From Myxococcales bacterium (GTDB lineage: Bacteria; Myxococcota; UBA727; JABDBI01): 64,000 bases of DNA. The notes below the pieces were generated by a model that did no database searches, was not told where the DNA came from, and saw nothing but the letters and a program-made list of their open reading frames with translations. This document shows positions 9,098-18,384 of the stretch, piece after piece. The DNA is taken from contig CP060221.1 of NCBI GenBank assembly GCA_023898405.1, positions 62,001 through 126,000 on the forward strand. The letters are read 5' to 3'. Made by a program: the position numbers and the translations under genes. Within the stretch, counting starts at the first letter, position 1, and the number at the start of each line of letters is the position of its first letter.

Positions 9098-9619
9098 TTG
9101 TCTCGTTCATTAAAGGATTTGCTTATCATTATGGAGCACATCGATAAAGCTGGAAGCGGATTTCGTTCTCTAACCGAGTCGATTGATACAACCACCCCGG
9201 CTGGGCCCATGATGATGCAAATGGTTGGAGCATTTGCCGAGCTCGAACGAGAAATGAGCAGAGAGTGTATCAAAGCTGGTCTTCAGGCTGCACGCGATCT
9301 GGGTCGCATTGGCGGACGACCTTCAAAAGCCGAACGCGGTGTTAGATTTTTCTTTCGCGTGGCCAAAGGCGATGATGGCGAGTTTGCTCCAGAACGCTCT
9401 TATATTTGCGTAGAAAATGTTTCTGGCAATAAATCGGCAGGTGCGGATAAATCACATGACAAAAGTGCAATAGCTGAAAAATTTTTGCGCATGTTGTCAA
9501 CCTACCATCGAGTTGGTTTTTGCCCGCGCACGCGTGTGCTCATGTGTGACGCTGCTTTGTCAGAGTCGCGCTTGAAGGCTCCCTCTGCCCAAATTCCTCG
9601 CCTAGCATGGATTCTTTAA
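9098..9619 (+). pseudogene. Serine resolvase/invertase fragment fused to unrelated tail
   Basis: Residues 1-80 match the second half of the catalytic domain of Tn3/Hin-type serine recombinases: LSRSLKDLLIIMEHIDKAG, FRSLTESIDTTTPAG, MMMQMVGAFAELEREM, and GGRPSKAE at the start of the DNA-binding part. The N-terminal catalytic Ser region and the helix-turn-helix are missing. After GGRPSKAE the frame runs into about 90 unrelated residues, so the open frame is a chance fusion. It cannot recombine DNA. Confidence 0.65.
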
Positions 9620-9676
9620 GACCGGATTAGCTATTGGCCTGAAAATGAGCATAGTTTTACCCAGGAACCGGGTGTT
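9617..9676 (+). repeat. Short dispersed repeat (inverted copy at 38863-38922)
   Basis: About 60 bp whose reverse complement matches 38863-38922 closely, centred on the shared AACTATGCTCATTTTC with a GGTTCC block beside it. Both copies lie in gene-poor DNA next to mobile-element debris. Probably the conserved end of an unidentified insertion sequence. Confidence 0.5.
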
Positions 9677-9715
9677 TTAAATATCAGCATTTCATTGCTG
9701 AATGAATTTTGTATT

Positions 9716-10984
9716 TTATTTTCCAATTTTTATGCTTTGGTCGCGTATCCCAACGTGCAGTTCTTTATCAGTAACAATAAGGTGAAATTTATCTGATAAT
9801 TTTTCATAAATAATATATTTAGTAAAAAGAGAATAAGGCCTTAGATTGGCTTTTTTCAATTGCCTAAATTCATTGGCAGTTCTAAAAGCATAATTTTCTC
9901 CATTCATAATTTCTTTTTCTTCCAACTTGCCATCGCTATTGAGCAACCAAACCCCTTTATCTGTAAACACTTGAACGACCGAGCCATTTTCGGCTTTAAA
10001 AATGGTAGGGTTGTTAGGGATAGTTATTTTATTCAAAGCACCATCTTTTAGAATTTTTAAATCCCAAATATGTTCATGCATGCCATCTTTGCTAATTCCG
10101 ACTGACTTTAAAGCAAAGAGCATTGCCTCATCATCAAACAAGGCAAAAATTGAACCCAACTCATGAGCTGAATACTTTTTGACTCCTCCTAGCAATTTCT
10201 CGTCAGAACTTCCTCCAGGTAAAAGTTGGTTTTTAGGGATAGCAGATATGTCATATGACCTTTCTGTTGCATTATATTTTCCCAATATTATGCCATCTCT
10301 TCTAGGTGCAACGTACATCAGCATTTTTTCAGTATCTAGGCCCAACATGTGGCCGTTGCTATCCTTAATGCTCGTATCCCATTTCTCATTAAGAGCCATC
10401 GAATTAAATTGGAAAAAAAACTGGTCCCTATTTTTTAAAGCAATGACCTCTTTGTCTTGTGGCCCAGAAGTTACTACTATTGAGTTAGTTCCGTTCCATA
10501 ATTCGCTATTCTGCCATTTTCGAATCAATTGCCCATTTTGAACCAACCCGATTCCAGGCGAAACCAGTTCCCCCACCAAACGTGCCTTGTTTTTTGCGTC
10601 AAATATAACTCGATTATCTTTAAGCGGGTTTAACTCCCTCAAAGTAAAATTAGCAAAAGTTGTTGTTAAATCTACTAGTTTAAATCCCAGCCCATCGGAA
10701 GAAAAATATAATTCATCTGATCCTTTTCTTTTTCTGGAAATAAAATAAATGTGGTCATCAGTGAGAGTAAATAAAGTGCTCGCTGTATGTGCTTGAATAA
10801 CAGTCTTTTTTTCATAGTTACCGATATTTATGCCAAAATCACTCAATGGGTATTTTTTCCATAATGTGACGTTATTTATTATTTCTTCTTTGTTTAAACT
10901 ATCTGGCAAACAAGAATAAAAAAATGTTAAATTGAAAACTATTAATGGGAGAACTATTATTATTATTTTCTGATTAAAAATCAT
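9716..10984 (-). CDS. Secreted lipoprotein, possible beta-propeller
   Basis: 422 residues from the ATG at 10984; the frame opens at a TTG at 11014, but the ATG begins the signal peptide, which ends in the lipobox-like FYSC. Ribosome site weak. The mature part is made of short beta-type segments with recurring polar turns (LTDDHIYFISRKRKG, IYEKLSDKFHLIVTDKEL), which would suit a propeller of WD/YVTN kind. That is an inference from texture only; no named family recognised. It stands alone with IS6 debris upstream. Confidence 0.6.
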   Translation of the reverse strand: MIFNQKIIIIVLPLIVFNLTFFYSCLPDSLNKEEIINNVTLWKKYPLSDFGINIGNYEKKTVIQAHTASTLFTLTDDHIYFISRKRKGSDELYFSSDGLGFKLVDLTTTFANFTLRELNPLKDNRVIFDAKNKARLVGELVSPGIGLVQNGQLIRKWQNSELWNGTNSIVVTSGPQDKEVIALKNRDQFFFQFNSMALNEKWDTSIKDSNGHMLGLDTEKMLMYVAPRRDGIILGKYNATERSYDISAIPKNQLLPGGSSDEKLLGGVKKYSAHELGSIFALFDDEAMLFALKSVGISKDGMHEHIWDLKILKDGALNKITIPNNPTIFKAENGSVVQVFTDKGVWLLNSDGKLEEKEIMNGENYAFRTANEFRQLKKANLRPYSLFTKYIIYEKLSDKFHLIVTDKELHVGIRDQSIKIGK

Positions 10985-11031
10985 CAATATATCCACATCA
11001 AAAAGAGGTTTCAATTGTGCTATTTAATCGA

Positions 11032-11560
11032 TAGTGTTGCAAAAAATCCTGATTTTGTGAGTGAACTCCATTTTTACTACTATTGATGGATGAGAAAACA
11101 CACTTCATCAGATTTTAAATGGCGGCATTATCAAGGCGAAGCAATCCTTCTTTGCGTACGTTGGTATCTTTGTTACAGGGTCAGTTATCGTGCCCCAGAA
11201 GAGATGATGAAAGAGCGTGGCCTAAATGCCGATCATACAACAATCTACCGCTGGGTTCAGCGCTATGCTCCCAAGATACAAAAGCTGCCAAGCTGTTTTT
11301 AGGCAAGTTATCAAGGTTAGGCAGGAGTCCTGAGCCACGGGCTTTAACTGTTGAGCGCAACCCATCATATCCGGCTGCCTTATCTCAACTTCAAATGGAA
11401 AGCACGTCATAGCATGAGCTATTTCTCTTACAAAACAGCCGTCAATACAATTTGCGGAATTGAAACAATGCATATGCTATTCAAAGGTCAGCCCTACCAC
11501 TTAATGGATACAAGTTCACTATCAATTAAAGTTCATCAACAGATAATTTGGACTGAGTGA
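11032..11560 (+). pseudogene. Internally deleted IS6-family element
   Basis: Left end at 11032 (TAGTGTTGCAAAAAATCCTG), then the transposase N-terminus from 11090: FKWRHYQGEAILLCVRWYL, EEMMKERGLNADHTTIYRW. At about 11280 it jumps to the middle of the protein (KAAKLF, then RALTVERNPSYPAAL), which removes the first catalytic Asp region. The C-terminal signature GIETMHMLFKGQ follows in another frame. No right inverted repeat seen. The outer end is repeated at 12784-12813, on the other side of the fic gene. Confidence 0.8.
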
Positions 11561-11653
11561 CCCAATTCTTGAAATGTAAGTTAACCTATTGAAGGGCCTC
11601 TTTGTACTCTGCCATTGCTTGCAGCGCTGCCTTTTGTGGGGAACAAGGAATAA

Positions 11654-12766
11654 ATGAGTGAAAATGGATGTAGTATTGGGGTTGACAAATGGGTGTATTT
11701 GGGTGAACTATTGGGTATGATTAGGATAGAAACATTAAGAATAACTCAAGAAATTCTTTCACTAGTAGCTGAAATTGATGAATTTAAAGGTGCTTGGAGA
11801 GCTTTAGGTACTCTTGCTCCGGAACGCTTATCTGCTTTACGCCGTGTTGCTACCATTGAAAGTATAGGTTCTTCAACCCGCATTGAGGGGAGCAAGTTAA
11901 CCGATAAAGAGATTGAAAAATTACTTTTAAATCTCCAAATAAAAACATTTGAAACTCGTGATGAACAGGAAGTTTTTGGTTATGCAGAGGTCATGGAACT
12001 GGTATTCAGGTCTTTTGCAGATATTAACTTTAATGAAAACCATATTAAACAACTGCACCGTGATTTATTAAAATATAGTTCTAAGGATGATTATCATCGC
12101 GGCGAATATAAAAAAAATAGCAACAGTGTTGCTGCATTCAACGAAGGAGGTAGGCAGATAGGAATTGTCTTTGAGACTGCAAGTCCCTTCGATACGCCTA
12201 AGTTAATGACAGAAATAGTGACTTTTGTAAATGAAACATTGAACAACAAAAGTCTTCATCCTCTTTTGGTTATTGCTATTTTTGTAGTTGTATTTTTAGA
12301 AATACACCCATTTCAAGATGGTAACGGTAGATTAAGTAGAATTTTAACTACGCTGTTATTGTTGCAAGTTGGTTATCACTATGTTCCTTATAGTTCATTA
12401 GAAAGCGTGATTGAGCAGAGCAAAGAAGGTTATTACCTTGCTTTGCGTCAAACCCAAGGAACTATTCGTACAGGTAAGCCTAATTGGCAACCATGGATAT
12501 TATTTTTTTTGCGTTCATTATCTCAGCAAATGAAAAGATTGGCTAAAAAAGTAGAGAGAGAGAAAATTATACTATCAGTTTTGCCTGAGCTATCTCTGCA
12601 AATTTTAGAGCACGCACGAGAACATGGTCGTGTAACAATTGGTGATATGGTCCAACTCACGGGAGCGAGTCGTAATACTCTTAAGGAACATTTTAGAAAA
12701 TTAGTTGAAAAGCGCCATGTAACTTTGCATGGCAGTGGGCGTGGTGCTTGGTATTCTTTAACCTAG
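11654..12766 (+). CDS. Fic-family AMP-transferase with self-inhibitory motif
   Basis: Fic enzymes move AMP (or another nucleotide part) from a nucleotide onto a protein hydroxyl. Seen: 370 residues; N-terminal helix with the class II inhibitory motif S74-TRI-E78-G79; Fic core with the intact active motif HPFQDGNGRLSR (His218); a C-terminal winged-helix-like segment (TIGDMVQLTGASRNTLKEH). No signal peptide. The site AAGGA precedes the ATG at 11654. A DNA-binding-type tail plus class II layout is common in chromosomal Fic proteins of unknown target, so a role as host effector is only possible. Flanked by directly repeated IS6 ends, so it may have been moved in. Confidence 0.9.
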   Translation: MSENGCSIGVDKWVYLGELLGMIRIETLRITQEILSLVAEIDEFKGAWRALGTLAPERLSALRRVATIESIGSSTRIEGSKLTDKEIEKLLLNLQIKTFETRDEQEVFGYAEVMELVFRSFADINFNENHIKQLHRDLLKYSSKDDYHRGEYKKNSNSVAAFNEGGRQIGIVFETASPFDTPKLMTEIVTFVNETLNNKSLHPLLVIAIFVVVFLEIHPFQDGNGRLSRILTTLLLLQVGYHYVPYSSLESVIEQSKEGYYLALRQTQGTIRTGKPNWQPWILFFLRSLSQQMKRLAKKVEREKIILSVLPELSLQILEHAREHGRVTIGDMVQLTGASRNTLKEHFRKLVEKRHVTLHGSGRGAWYSLT

Positions 12767-12783
12767 CTCTCATCTCAAAAATG

Positions 12784-12813
12784 GGTAGTGTTGCAAAAAA
12801 TCCTGATTTTGTG
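12784..12813 (+). repeat. Solo IS6 left end
   Basis: GGTAGTGTTGCAAAAAATCC and the next ten bases match the left end of the IS6 remnant at 11032-11060 in the same orientation. The copy stops exactly where the IS1 remnant begins at 12814. It is the stub of a second IS6 copy overrun by IS1. Confidence 0.7.
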
Positions 12814-13465
12814 GGTCGTGTCCCAAATTTGTTGAAACCTAAATTTCGAGCCCAAATTCATATTTGTTAATGAACAATCCAAGCACGATATCGTGCATAG
12901 TCTCAGACTTAGAAAAGCAAATAGTTTTTCGCACCAGCCGTTTTAATCTTGTTCGTAGAGTCAAATGCTTTCGCTCGATCTTTTGGGTATTTTCTTTCCC
13001 CATGGAAAGACTTCTCGACGGAATATGCCTATCGTATCTTCCCCAACCATCTGAGAAATAGTGCTCTATCCCGAATGGCTTTAAGAGCTGCTTTAGTTTC
13101 AGCAATGCGTCGTCATGGTGCTTACCAATAACGTAAGCTAGGACTTCGCCAGTCTCATGAGCTATGGCATGCCAGAGCCATTCATCGCCATATCGACTAT
13201 CTTTTCCTTTATCTCTGACAGCCAGCCCTTATTGTTATAGCTCACTATGAAGGTTTACTATCGCAAGCTTCATTTTGATAGGAATAGCGTTGCTTATTGT
13301 TGCTTGTCTTGCCAAATTTAACGACTGATTCGGTGTCTTTGCAACGAGGACATTCCAGCGGTAAGTATACAGTCACGACCTGCCTCTCAAATCTTGTTCT
13401 CGAAAAAACTCAATTTGTTAACGGACGGACCGTAGAATTTAGTTCAACAAATTTGGGACACGACC
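12814..13465 (-). mobile_element. Degraded IS1-family element
   Basis: 652 bp bounded by perfect 24-bp inverted repeats: left 12814-12837 starting GGTCGTGTCCCAAATTTG, right 13442-13465. On the minus strand, InsA-like coding (LECPRCKDTESVVKFGK, then QRYSYQ) is broken by a stop and a deletion. InsB-like coding follows from about 13200 to 12839: GDEWLWHAIAHETGEVLAYV, FSDGWGRYDR, NTQKIERKHLTLRTRLKRL and SETMHDIVLGLFIN. The helix-turn-helix portion is missing and the frames are not joined, so it cannot move unaided. No target duplication seen. Confidence 0.85.
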
Positions 13466-13635
13466 GGCTTGGGTAGGTAGGCATTTTCAAAAAAAGGCTT
13501 TTGTATTACCTAACTCTGTCAACGATCAGACTCATCGGGTGCGCGATGATAAATGCGATAATTTTGATCTCGAAACTCTTCGCAGCAACAGCCTGAATCT
13601 TTTTTGGATACGGAAAAGCAAAATGGAGGTAAAAA

Positions 13636-16137
13636 TTGTATAGCGCGATTACCATGGTTAAAAACCTACTTGTCAATAAAAATCCGACCATCATTTTGGC
13701 GGTGATTTTAACGGTCTTAGATCTTTCGTGCGTAAAAAGTTCATTAAACTTAAACATCAAGCCAAGTGAGATAAAAACAGCTCTCAATCACTCTCAAGCT
13801 ACAACCAATGAATTTTTCTTCCAAAAGCAACGACGTGGCACCAATCTGTTCGATAAAAATGAGCCATTCGATTTAACAACTATCCGCGAAAAATTCAAAG
13901 CCATAAGACGGATGAATCTAGATTTTGTAAGGATGACGCCTTCGAAATGGAAAAGCGCGGCAAAAAATGCACAAGATGGCGACTTTCTCATAGGTCCGAT
14001 GAATTCTTATAAGGGAATTTACAAACCTGATCTTTCGACACTCATTAAAGTGCTTGATATTGCTGCCGAGGAAAGAGTCAAAGTAGTGTTGGTCTTTTTA
14101 AATATCCCTAATCGAAGATGGCGGCAGCATACGCGAAATCAAGTGCAAGAACGAAAAATCTGGGAAGACTTTAAAGCACAAGATACCGCTGTGAGTTTTT
14201 TCGATGACTTGATGCCGCATATCAGAAATCACCCAGCTCTAGCCGGTATCAACCCATTGAACGAACCCAAACCAGAAGCAGGCCCCATAAAATATGATGG
14301 CGAATCCACTAAAGCATATGCCAAATGGTACGAGAGTGTTAAAGGCACCCCTCAAGACATCAATTTATTTTATCGCCGACTGGTGGAACGCATACGACAC
14401 TGGTCAGCGAATATTCCTATCATATTAGATGTGGGAGAAGACGCATGGTACACAGGTCTTTCCATAATCACGCCCATTGATGATGAAAAAATAATTTATT
14501 CATTTCATATGTATGCGCCCTTTAGGCTTACCTTTAAACGCGTGTTAGCAAAATATCCTGGCTTTGTTCCTTATAGAGTTAAAAAAAACTATGGAGACAA
14601 CTGGGATAAAAATAAATTAGAAAAAGAACTTAAACAGATTGAAGAATGGCGGATAAGAAATCGCGTAAATCCCAATAGAATTTTTGTCGGTGAATTTGGT
14701 ATCCATCGTGATGTTCCAGGCGCTGTTGATTATATGAAAGATATCGTCAGCATTTTTGAAAAATACAATTGGCATCATGCTTACTATTCTTTCCGTGAAG
14801 ATAATTGGAAAGTGATGGATAGTCCTGCTAAGGAAGTTATCTATCGTCCGATGAATTATGAATTGGGCATTGACCATAAAAATTTGTTTCTTGTGCAAAA
14901 TAGTAATTTTAGTTCGAGACCTAACTATCGACTTTTATCGCCGTCACCATTCATGAGTATCTTGAAACCGCGAAACAAATCCAATCGTCCTGTAAGCCCT
15001 CTAATGGGCTGGAATAGTTGGAATTGGTTTGGAAAAAAACAAATCAATGAAAAAATTGTTGAAAAAGTGATCGATGCTATGAGTGATACTGGTTTAGTTG
15101 CCGCCGGTTATAAATATATTGTTGTCGATGGTGGTTGGAGAGCACCTTCATTGGGTAAAAATCGCGAACTTCTATGGGATCAAAATAAATTTCCCAAGGG
15201 AATTAAATTTCTTGCCGACCTAGCCCATACCAAAGGTTTGCAATTTGGATTACATGTCGTGCCAGGAACTCACGACTGCGGGATGGATCCGGTTGGTAGC
15301 TATGGTGTCGAAGAATTGCATGCCAAACAACTTGTGTCTTGGGGTGTTGATTTCATCAAACTAGATGCTTGTGTTTATCACAACTCGAGCGACTGGCCAC
15401 CAAATAAATTGCGCGAAACCGTACAAAAATGGAGGCACATTTTGGACGAAATTGATGGTGGCAAAAATGTGCATCTAAGTGTTAATGCTATGGGCGCCAA
15501 AGAGTGGTATCGCGAGCTGGCCACCTCAGGACGAACAAGCGAAGATATTCGACCAAAAATATTTGGCGGTGCGGTATTTGATAGTGATTTTACAGGCGAG
15601 TTTCTTTCGGTAATGGATGTAGCCGAAATAAATAGCAAGGCTCAATCACTTGCTGGTAATGGCTATTGGAATGATGCTGATATGCTCGTGGTAGGCGATC
15701 CAAGCTTGACTCAAGACGAGCAAATGACCCATTTTGCACTATGGTCTTTAATGACATCGCCACTCATGCTTGGTAATGATCCAAGAAATATGAACTCGTT
15801 CGAAAAAAAACTCCTTACTAATCCATCGATTATTGCTGTCAATCAAGATCCAACAGAACAGGGATACCGGATCCAAAAGATTGGCGAAGTAGAATATTGG
15901 CGCAAACGATTGAATGATGGCTCCTGCGCTGTGCTGGTGATCAATAGAGGCAAGCAAGTTGAAGATGTCAGCATTACGCAAGATCTCACCATCATGCCGA
16001 CAAATTTTTCCATATATGATCTCTATCGCCAACAATCCATTGCCCAAAATTTGAGAATGTTTAACTCAAAATTAAAACCGCAAACGAGCATGTTCTTTAA
16101 AATTTCCCCAGACACGAAAAATGACCCTTCCGCTTAA
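13636..16137 (+). CDS. Two-domain glycoside hydrolase: GH5 plus GH27
   Basis: 833 residues joining two enzymes. Residues about 60-420 are a GH5-type barrel with acid/base Glu210 in INPLNEP and nucleophile Glu353 in IFVGEFG. Residues about 452-825 are a GH27 alpha-galactosidase-type barrel: PLMGWNSWNWFG start, nucleophile Asp577 in DFIKLDAC, acid/base Asp637 in RTSEDI, WNDADML loop, then a beta C-terminal domain. The start is TTG at 13636 behind a strong GGAGGT; it opens a signal sequence ending LDLSC, an imperfect lipobox. Pairing an endo-acting GH5 with an alpha-galactosidase suits a branched galactomannan substrate (inference). Surrounded by IS debris, so likely acquired. Confidence 0.88.
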   Translation: MYSAITMVKNLLVNKNPTIILAVILTVLDLSCVKSSLNLNIKPSEIKTALNHSQATTNEFFFQKQRRGTNLFDKNEPFDLTTIREKFKAIRRMNLDFVRMTPSKWKSAAKNAQDGDFLIGPMNSYKGIYKPDLSTLIKVLDIAAEERVKVVLVFLNIPNRRWRQHTRNQVQERKIWEDFKAQDTAVSFFDDLMPHIRNHPALAGINPLNEPKPEAGPIKYDGESTKAYAKWYESVKGTPQDINLFYRRLVERIRHWSANIPIILDVGEDAWYTGLSIITPIDDEKIIYSFHMYAPFRLTFKRVLAKYPGFVPYRVKKNYGDNWDKNKLEKELKQIEEWRIRNRVNPNRIFVGEFGIHRDVPGAVDYMKDIVSIFEKYNWHHAYYSFREDNWKVMDSPAKEVIYRPMNYELGIDHKNLFLVQNSNFSSRPNYRLLSPSPFMSILKPRNKSNRPVSPLMGWNSWNWFGKKQINEKIVEKVIDAMSDTGLVAAGYKYIVVDGGWRAPSLGKNRELLWDQNKFPKGIKFLADLAHTKGLQFGLHVVPGTHDCGMDPVGSYGVEELHAKQLVSWGVDFIKLDACVYHNSSDWPPNKLRETVQKWRHILDEIDGGKNVHLSVNAMGAKEWYRELATSGRTSEDIRPKIFGGAVFDSDFTGEFLSVMDVAEINSKAQSLAGNGYWNDADMLVVGDPSLTQDEQMTHFALWSLMTSPLMLGNDPRNMNSFEKKLLTNPSIIAVNQDPTEQGYRIQKIGEVEYWRKRLNDGSCAVLVINRGKQVEDVSITQDLTIMPTNFSIYDLYRQQSIAQNLRMFNSKLKPQTSMFFKISPDTKNDPSA

Positions 16138-16143
16138 TGTCCG

Positions 16144-16315
16144 CCGTAGTGCAGTAATGAGGGCTTTATAGGCGAAAGCTTTATTCCAGTGCAGGCAATC
16201 CTATAGCTTTTGGTCGTGTAATTGGTTTTTACGGTCGACCCAAAAGCCCACAATGGAAATTATGTCGACTTTTTGGGTAGCCGATTGAGATTTTAGGTCC
16301 AAATGTTAGGGAAGG
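16144..16315. repeat. Dispersed repeat, copy B (pairs with 7510-7678)
   Basis: Second copy of the repeat at 7510, starting six bases after the hydrolase stop. Shared ends are CCGTAGT and CCAAATGTTAGGGAAGG. The minus-strand reading frame is broken by a stop, so this copy is more decayed than A at protein level. Its identical boundary with copy A supports a mobile origin. Confidence 0.6.
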
Positions 16316-16435
16316 CTAGAGAGTCAAAGGCTTTGCGTCTAGATTAAAGTCTCGCAAAAATTGAACATGACTCCAGCTAAAAAAGCTTTTTAAATTGTTG
16401 AGGAGCATTTTTATGGCTGAGCAGTTTGGAGTTTA

Positions 16436-16792
16436 TTGAAAAGCGAAAAAATAATCTTAAAAATTGCATCGAGTACGTTTTCAATAGTGGATAGAGAGTT
16501 GCGTAACAAAGTATTAGCACTCTTTAGGGGAAAAAAATCAGCTGCTTCGCAAATTTTTTGGCATGAATATGCAAGGCTTAGTAATCAGAATCAATATGCG
16601 AAAATTGAAGAGTTAGAGGTCTCTAAGAAGAAGTCTATTGTCGACTCATGCGTAATTTCAGAAGATGGTGACTCATGCCTTGTTCAGTGCGGTGACCGTA
16701 TTTATACAAAAAATGTTATCATCGGTAGTTTTTCAGGAAAAAATTTTGCAAAAAAAGGGTTCATGGCAATGGCACCGAGCGGAAAGTTCTAG
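16436..16792 (+). CDS. Small protein of unknown function
   Basis: 118 residues starting at TTG 16436 behind a GGAG. A short upstream frame from ATG 16413 (good AGGAG) ends after eight codons right at this start, so the real N-terminus may have been cut by a frameshift. Lys-rich N-terminal half and a compact beta-type C-terminal half (SCLVQCGDRIYTKNVIIG). No family recognised. A clear terminator follows, which supports a transcribed gene. Confidence 0.4.
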   Translation: MKSEKIILKIASSTFSIVDRELRNKVLALFRGKKSAASQIFWHEYARLSNQNQYAKIEELEVSKKKSIVDSCVISEDGDSCLVQCGDRIYTKNVIIGSFSGKNFAKKGFMAMAPSGKF

Positions 16793-16805
16793 CTGAAAAA
16801 AAAAA

Positions 16806-16835
16806 CGGCTGAAAATTTATTTCAGCCGAAAAATT
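16806..16835 (+). terminator. Rho-independent terminator
   Basis: Nine-base stem CGGCTGAAA / TTTCAGCCG with a five-base loop, then A5 and seven T residues. It lies 14 bases after the stop of the small gene before it. The A/T flanks would also allow some activity on the other strand. Confidence 0.75.
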
Positions 16836-16915
16836 TTTTTAAGAAAAACTCGCTCTAGACTTTGTTACCCTCGTTGTGCCGATCTTTTTAACTTTAGTTT
16901 GGAACGCATGACATA

Positions 16916-17146
16916 TTGGCAATCGCTTTCATTAATGTCACGGTCGTCAATCACTCAAAGCTGTTTGCTGAACAACAAAACCATATCAATGGTATTGAAA
17001 ATTTTTGGAACCAAGCCAAACGGCATTTACGCAAGTTTAACGGCATAAAGCACGACAAGTTCTGTTGCTTTCTTAAGGAGTGTGAATGGCGCTTTAATGG
17101 GGGCAATCATCAACAGTTTCTAAAGCAGCAGCTAAAATATTGGTAA
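16916..17146 (+). pseudogene. IS1595-family transposase, C-terminal fragment
   Basis: The piece HINGIENFWNQAKRHLRKF followed by CFLKECEWRFNGG is the conserved end of ISXO2/IS1595-type DDE transposases, with the final Glu of the catalytic set in GIENFW. The rest of the gene and the element ends are absent. Confidence 0.8.
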
Positions 17147-17802
17147 AAAACACTAAGCACTAACTCTTAGCCACTTCATCCCCAAGTTCGTATGCTCTCC
17201 GTAAATTAAAATACTTTACCGAGGCTTATAGGCAGGATAAACCCTATTTTCCCTCTGGTCAGTGTACAAGCTCACTAAAAATTCTACTCGGACAAAATTT
17301 TGGGGGATCGGGTACTGGATGCCCGCTCTCCTCACTATTTAATTGATTTTTGTTTCCAAAACATAGCTGTATTCAGAACCAAAAGTTCCGCTGGAGGTAT
17401 AACTACAAATCATATACGTGCCATCTGTACGCTTTTCAAAGAGAGGGCTACCAGCTGTTGTCTTAGCCAAACTGTCCCAACTAAGAGTAGGAAATTTATT
17501 CTGACCAGATGTCATTGAAAATGGTTGATTGCCATCTTTGATAATTACGGTTGGCAATCCACCGTAACCTGAGGTTCCTGGATCAGTGTGTAAATATTGA
17601 AAATAGAAATGAGGAAGCTAGCTACCTGCCCTAAACGCTCATCTCGCCGTCACATAATCGATGAGCTTAGCCAGAAAACCTAGCTTTCATAGTTAGTTAA
17701 GGGGAATTGTATAATATTTTAAATATAACGTAATAAGATCTATTTTAATTAACAAGTAAGCATGCTTAATGTAGGAGTATAATTATTTATTTGGAATATT
17801 TT
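17147..17802. other. Gene-poor stretch with one possible gene fragment
   Basis: No confident gene. On the minus strand 17590-17339 reads as about 80 residues of plausible protein (VIIKDGNQPFSMTSGQ, TDGTYMICSYTSSGTFG) with no start site, possibly the last part of a lost secreted protein. The remainder is AT-rich, with the likely promoter region of the GATA-finger gene at its right end. Confidence 0.35.
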
Positions 17803-18384
17803 ATGAATTTTTTAAAAATATTGTTAGTGTTGCTTTGCGTATTTTCCAGAATGTCGCTGAGCTTGAACGTCAGCATAGAAGAAAATATTAGTGACGTGGA
17901 CGACGATGATTGGGAGATTGACTCGGATAGCCCAAACAAGAAAGGGAAGAGCCAATTTGGATCGAAAGAAAAAAAAGGAGTGAATTCTGATGCTTTTTTT
18001 CGAAAGACTGGTTTGAGGAATGAGAAAGACAAAGAACTTTTTAGCAATTTTTCTCTTTATAACCGCACTCCAGTGAGACTTGATGATGAAAATAAAAAGG
18101 TAGAAGAGGTCCGCTTAGCTGAATGGCTACCCAGTAGTGCTACTCATTTTGAAATACGAGAGTGGGTACCTACTAGGAAGCCTCCAATAACAAAACAAAA
18201 ATTCGGTCATCGAATTAAATTCGGCTGTAAGCAATGCGGCGCTAGCGAGACGCCAGAAAGAAGGCGAGGACCGAGCGGTAAGGTTGATTTGTGCAATGCA
18301 TGCGGTCTTCAATACAGGAAAACAAAAGATAATTCTTCCGAAGAAAACCTGGAAAGAATAAAAATTAAAAATTTGTTAAATTAA
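17803..18384 (+). CDS. Secreted protein with a GATA-type zinc finger
   Basis: 193 residues. Seen: signal peptide (MNFLKILLVLLCVFS), an acidic, Lys-rich middle, and at residues 142-167 a zinc finger C-x2-C-x18-C-x2-C reading CKQCGASETPERRRGPSG then LCNACGLQYRK. This is the eukaryotic GATA consensus (TPxWRRGPxG, LCNACGL) with the Trp replaced by Glu. In eukaryotes such fingers bind GATA DNA sites; with a signal peptide, the protein would leave the bacterial cell rather than act on the bacterial chromosome. An exported protein that enters a host nucleus is the attractive reading (inference). ATG 17803 was chosen over TTG 17791 because it begins the signal peptide; its ribosome site is poor. Confidence 0.8.
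   Translation: MNFLKILLVLLCVFSRMSLSLNVSIEENISDVDDDDWEIDSDSPNKKGKSQFGSKEKKGVNSDAFFRKTGLRNEKDKELFSNFSLYNRTPVRLDDENKKVEEVRLAEWLPSSATHFEIREWVPTRKPPITKQKFGHRIKFGCKQCGASETPERRRGPSGKVDLCNACGLQYRKTKDNSSEENLERIKIKNLLN

Noticed and set aside
11654..12766. Fic protein as half of a Fic/antitoxin (FicTA-like) pair
   Set aside because: It carries its own inhibitory motif (class II) and no small antitoxin gene precedes it.
12805..13480. Target-site duplication for the IS1 element
   Set aside because: GATTTTGTG on the left and GGCTTGGGT on the right do not match.
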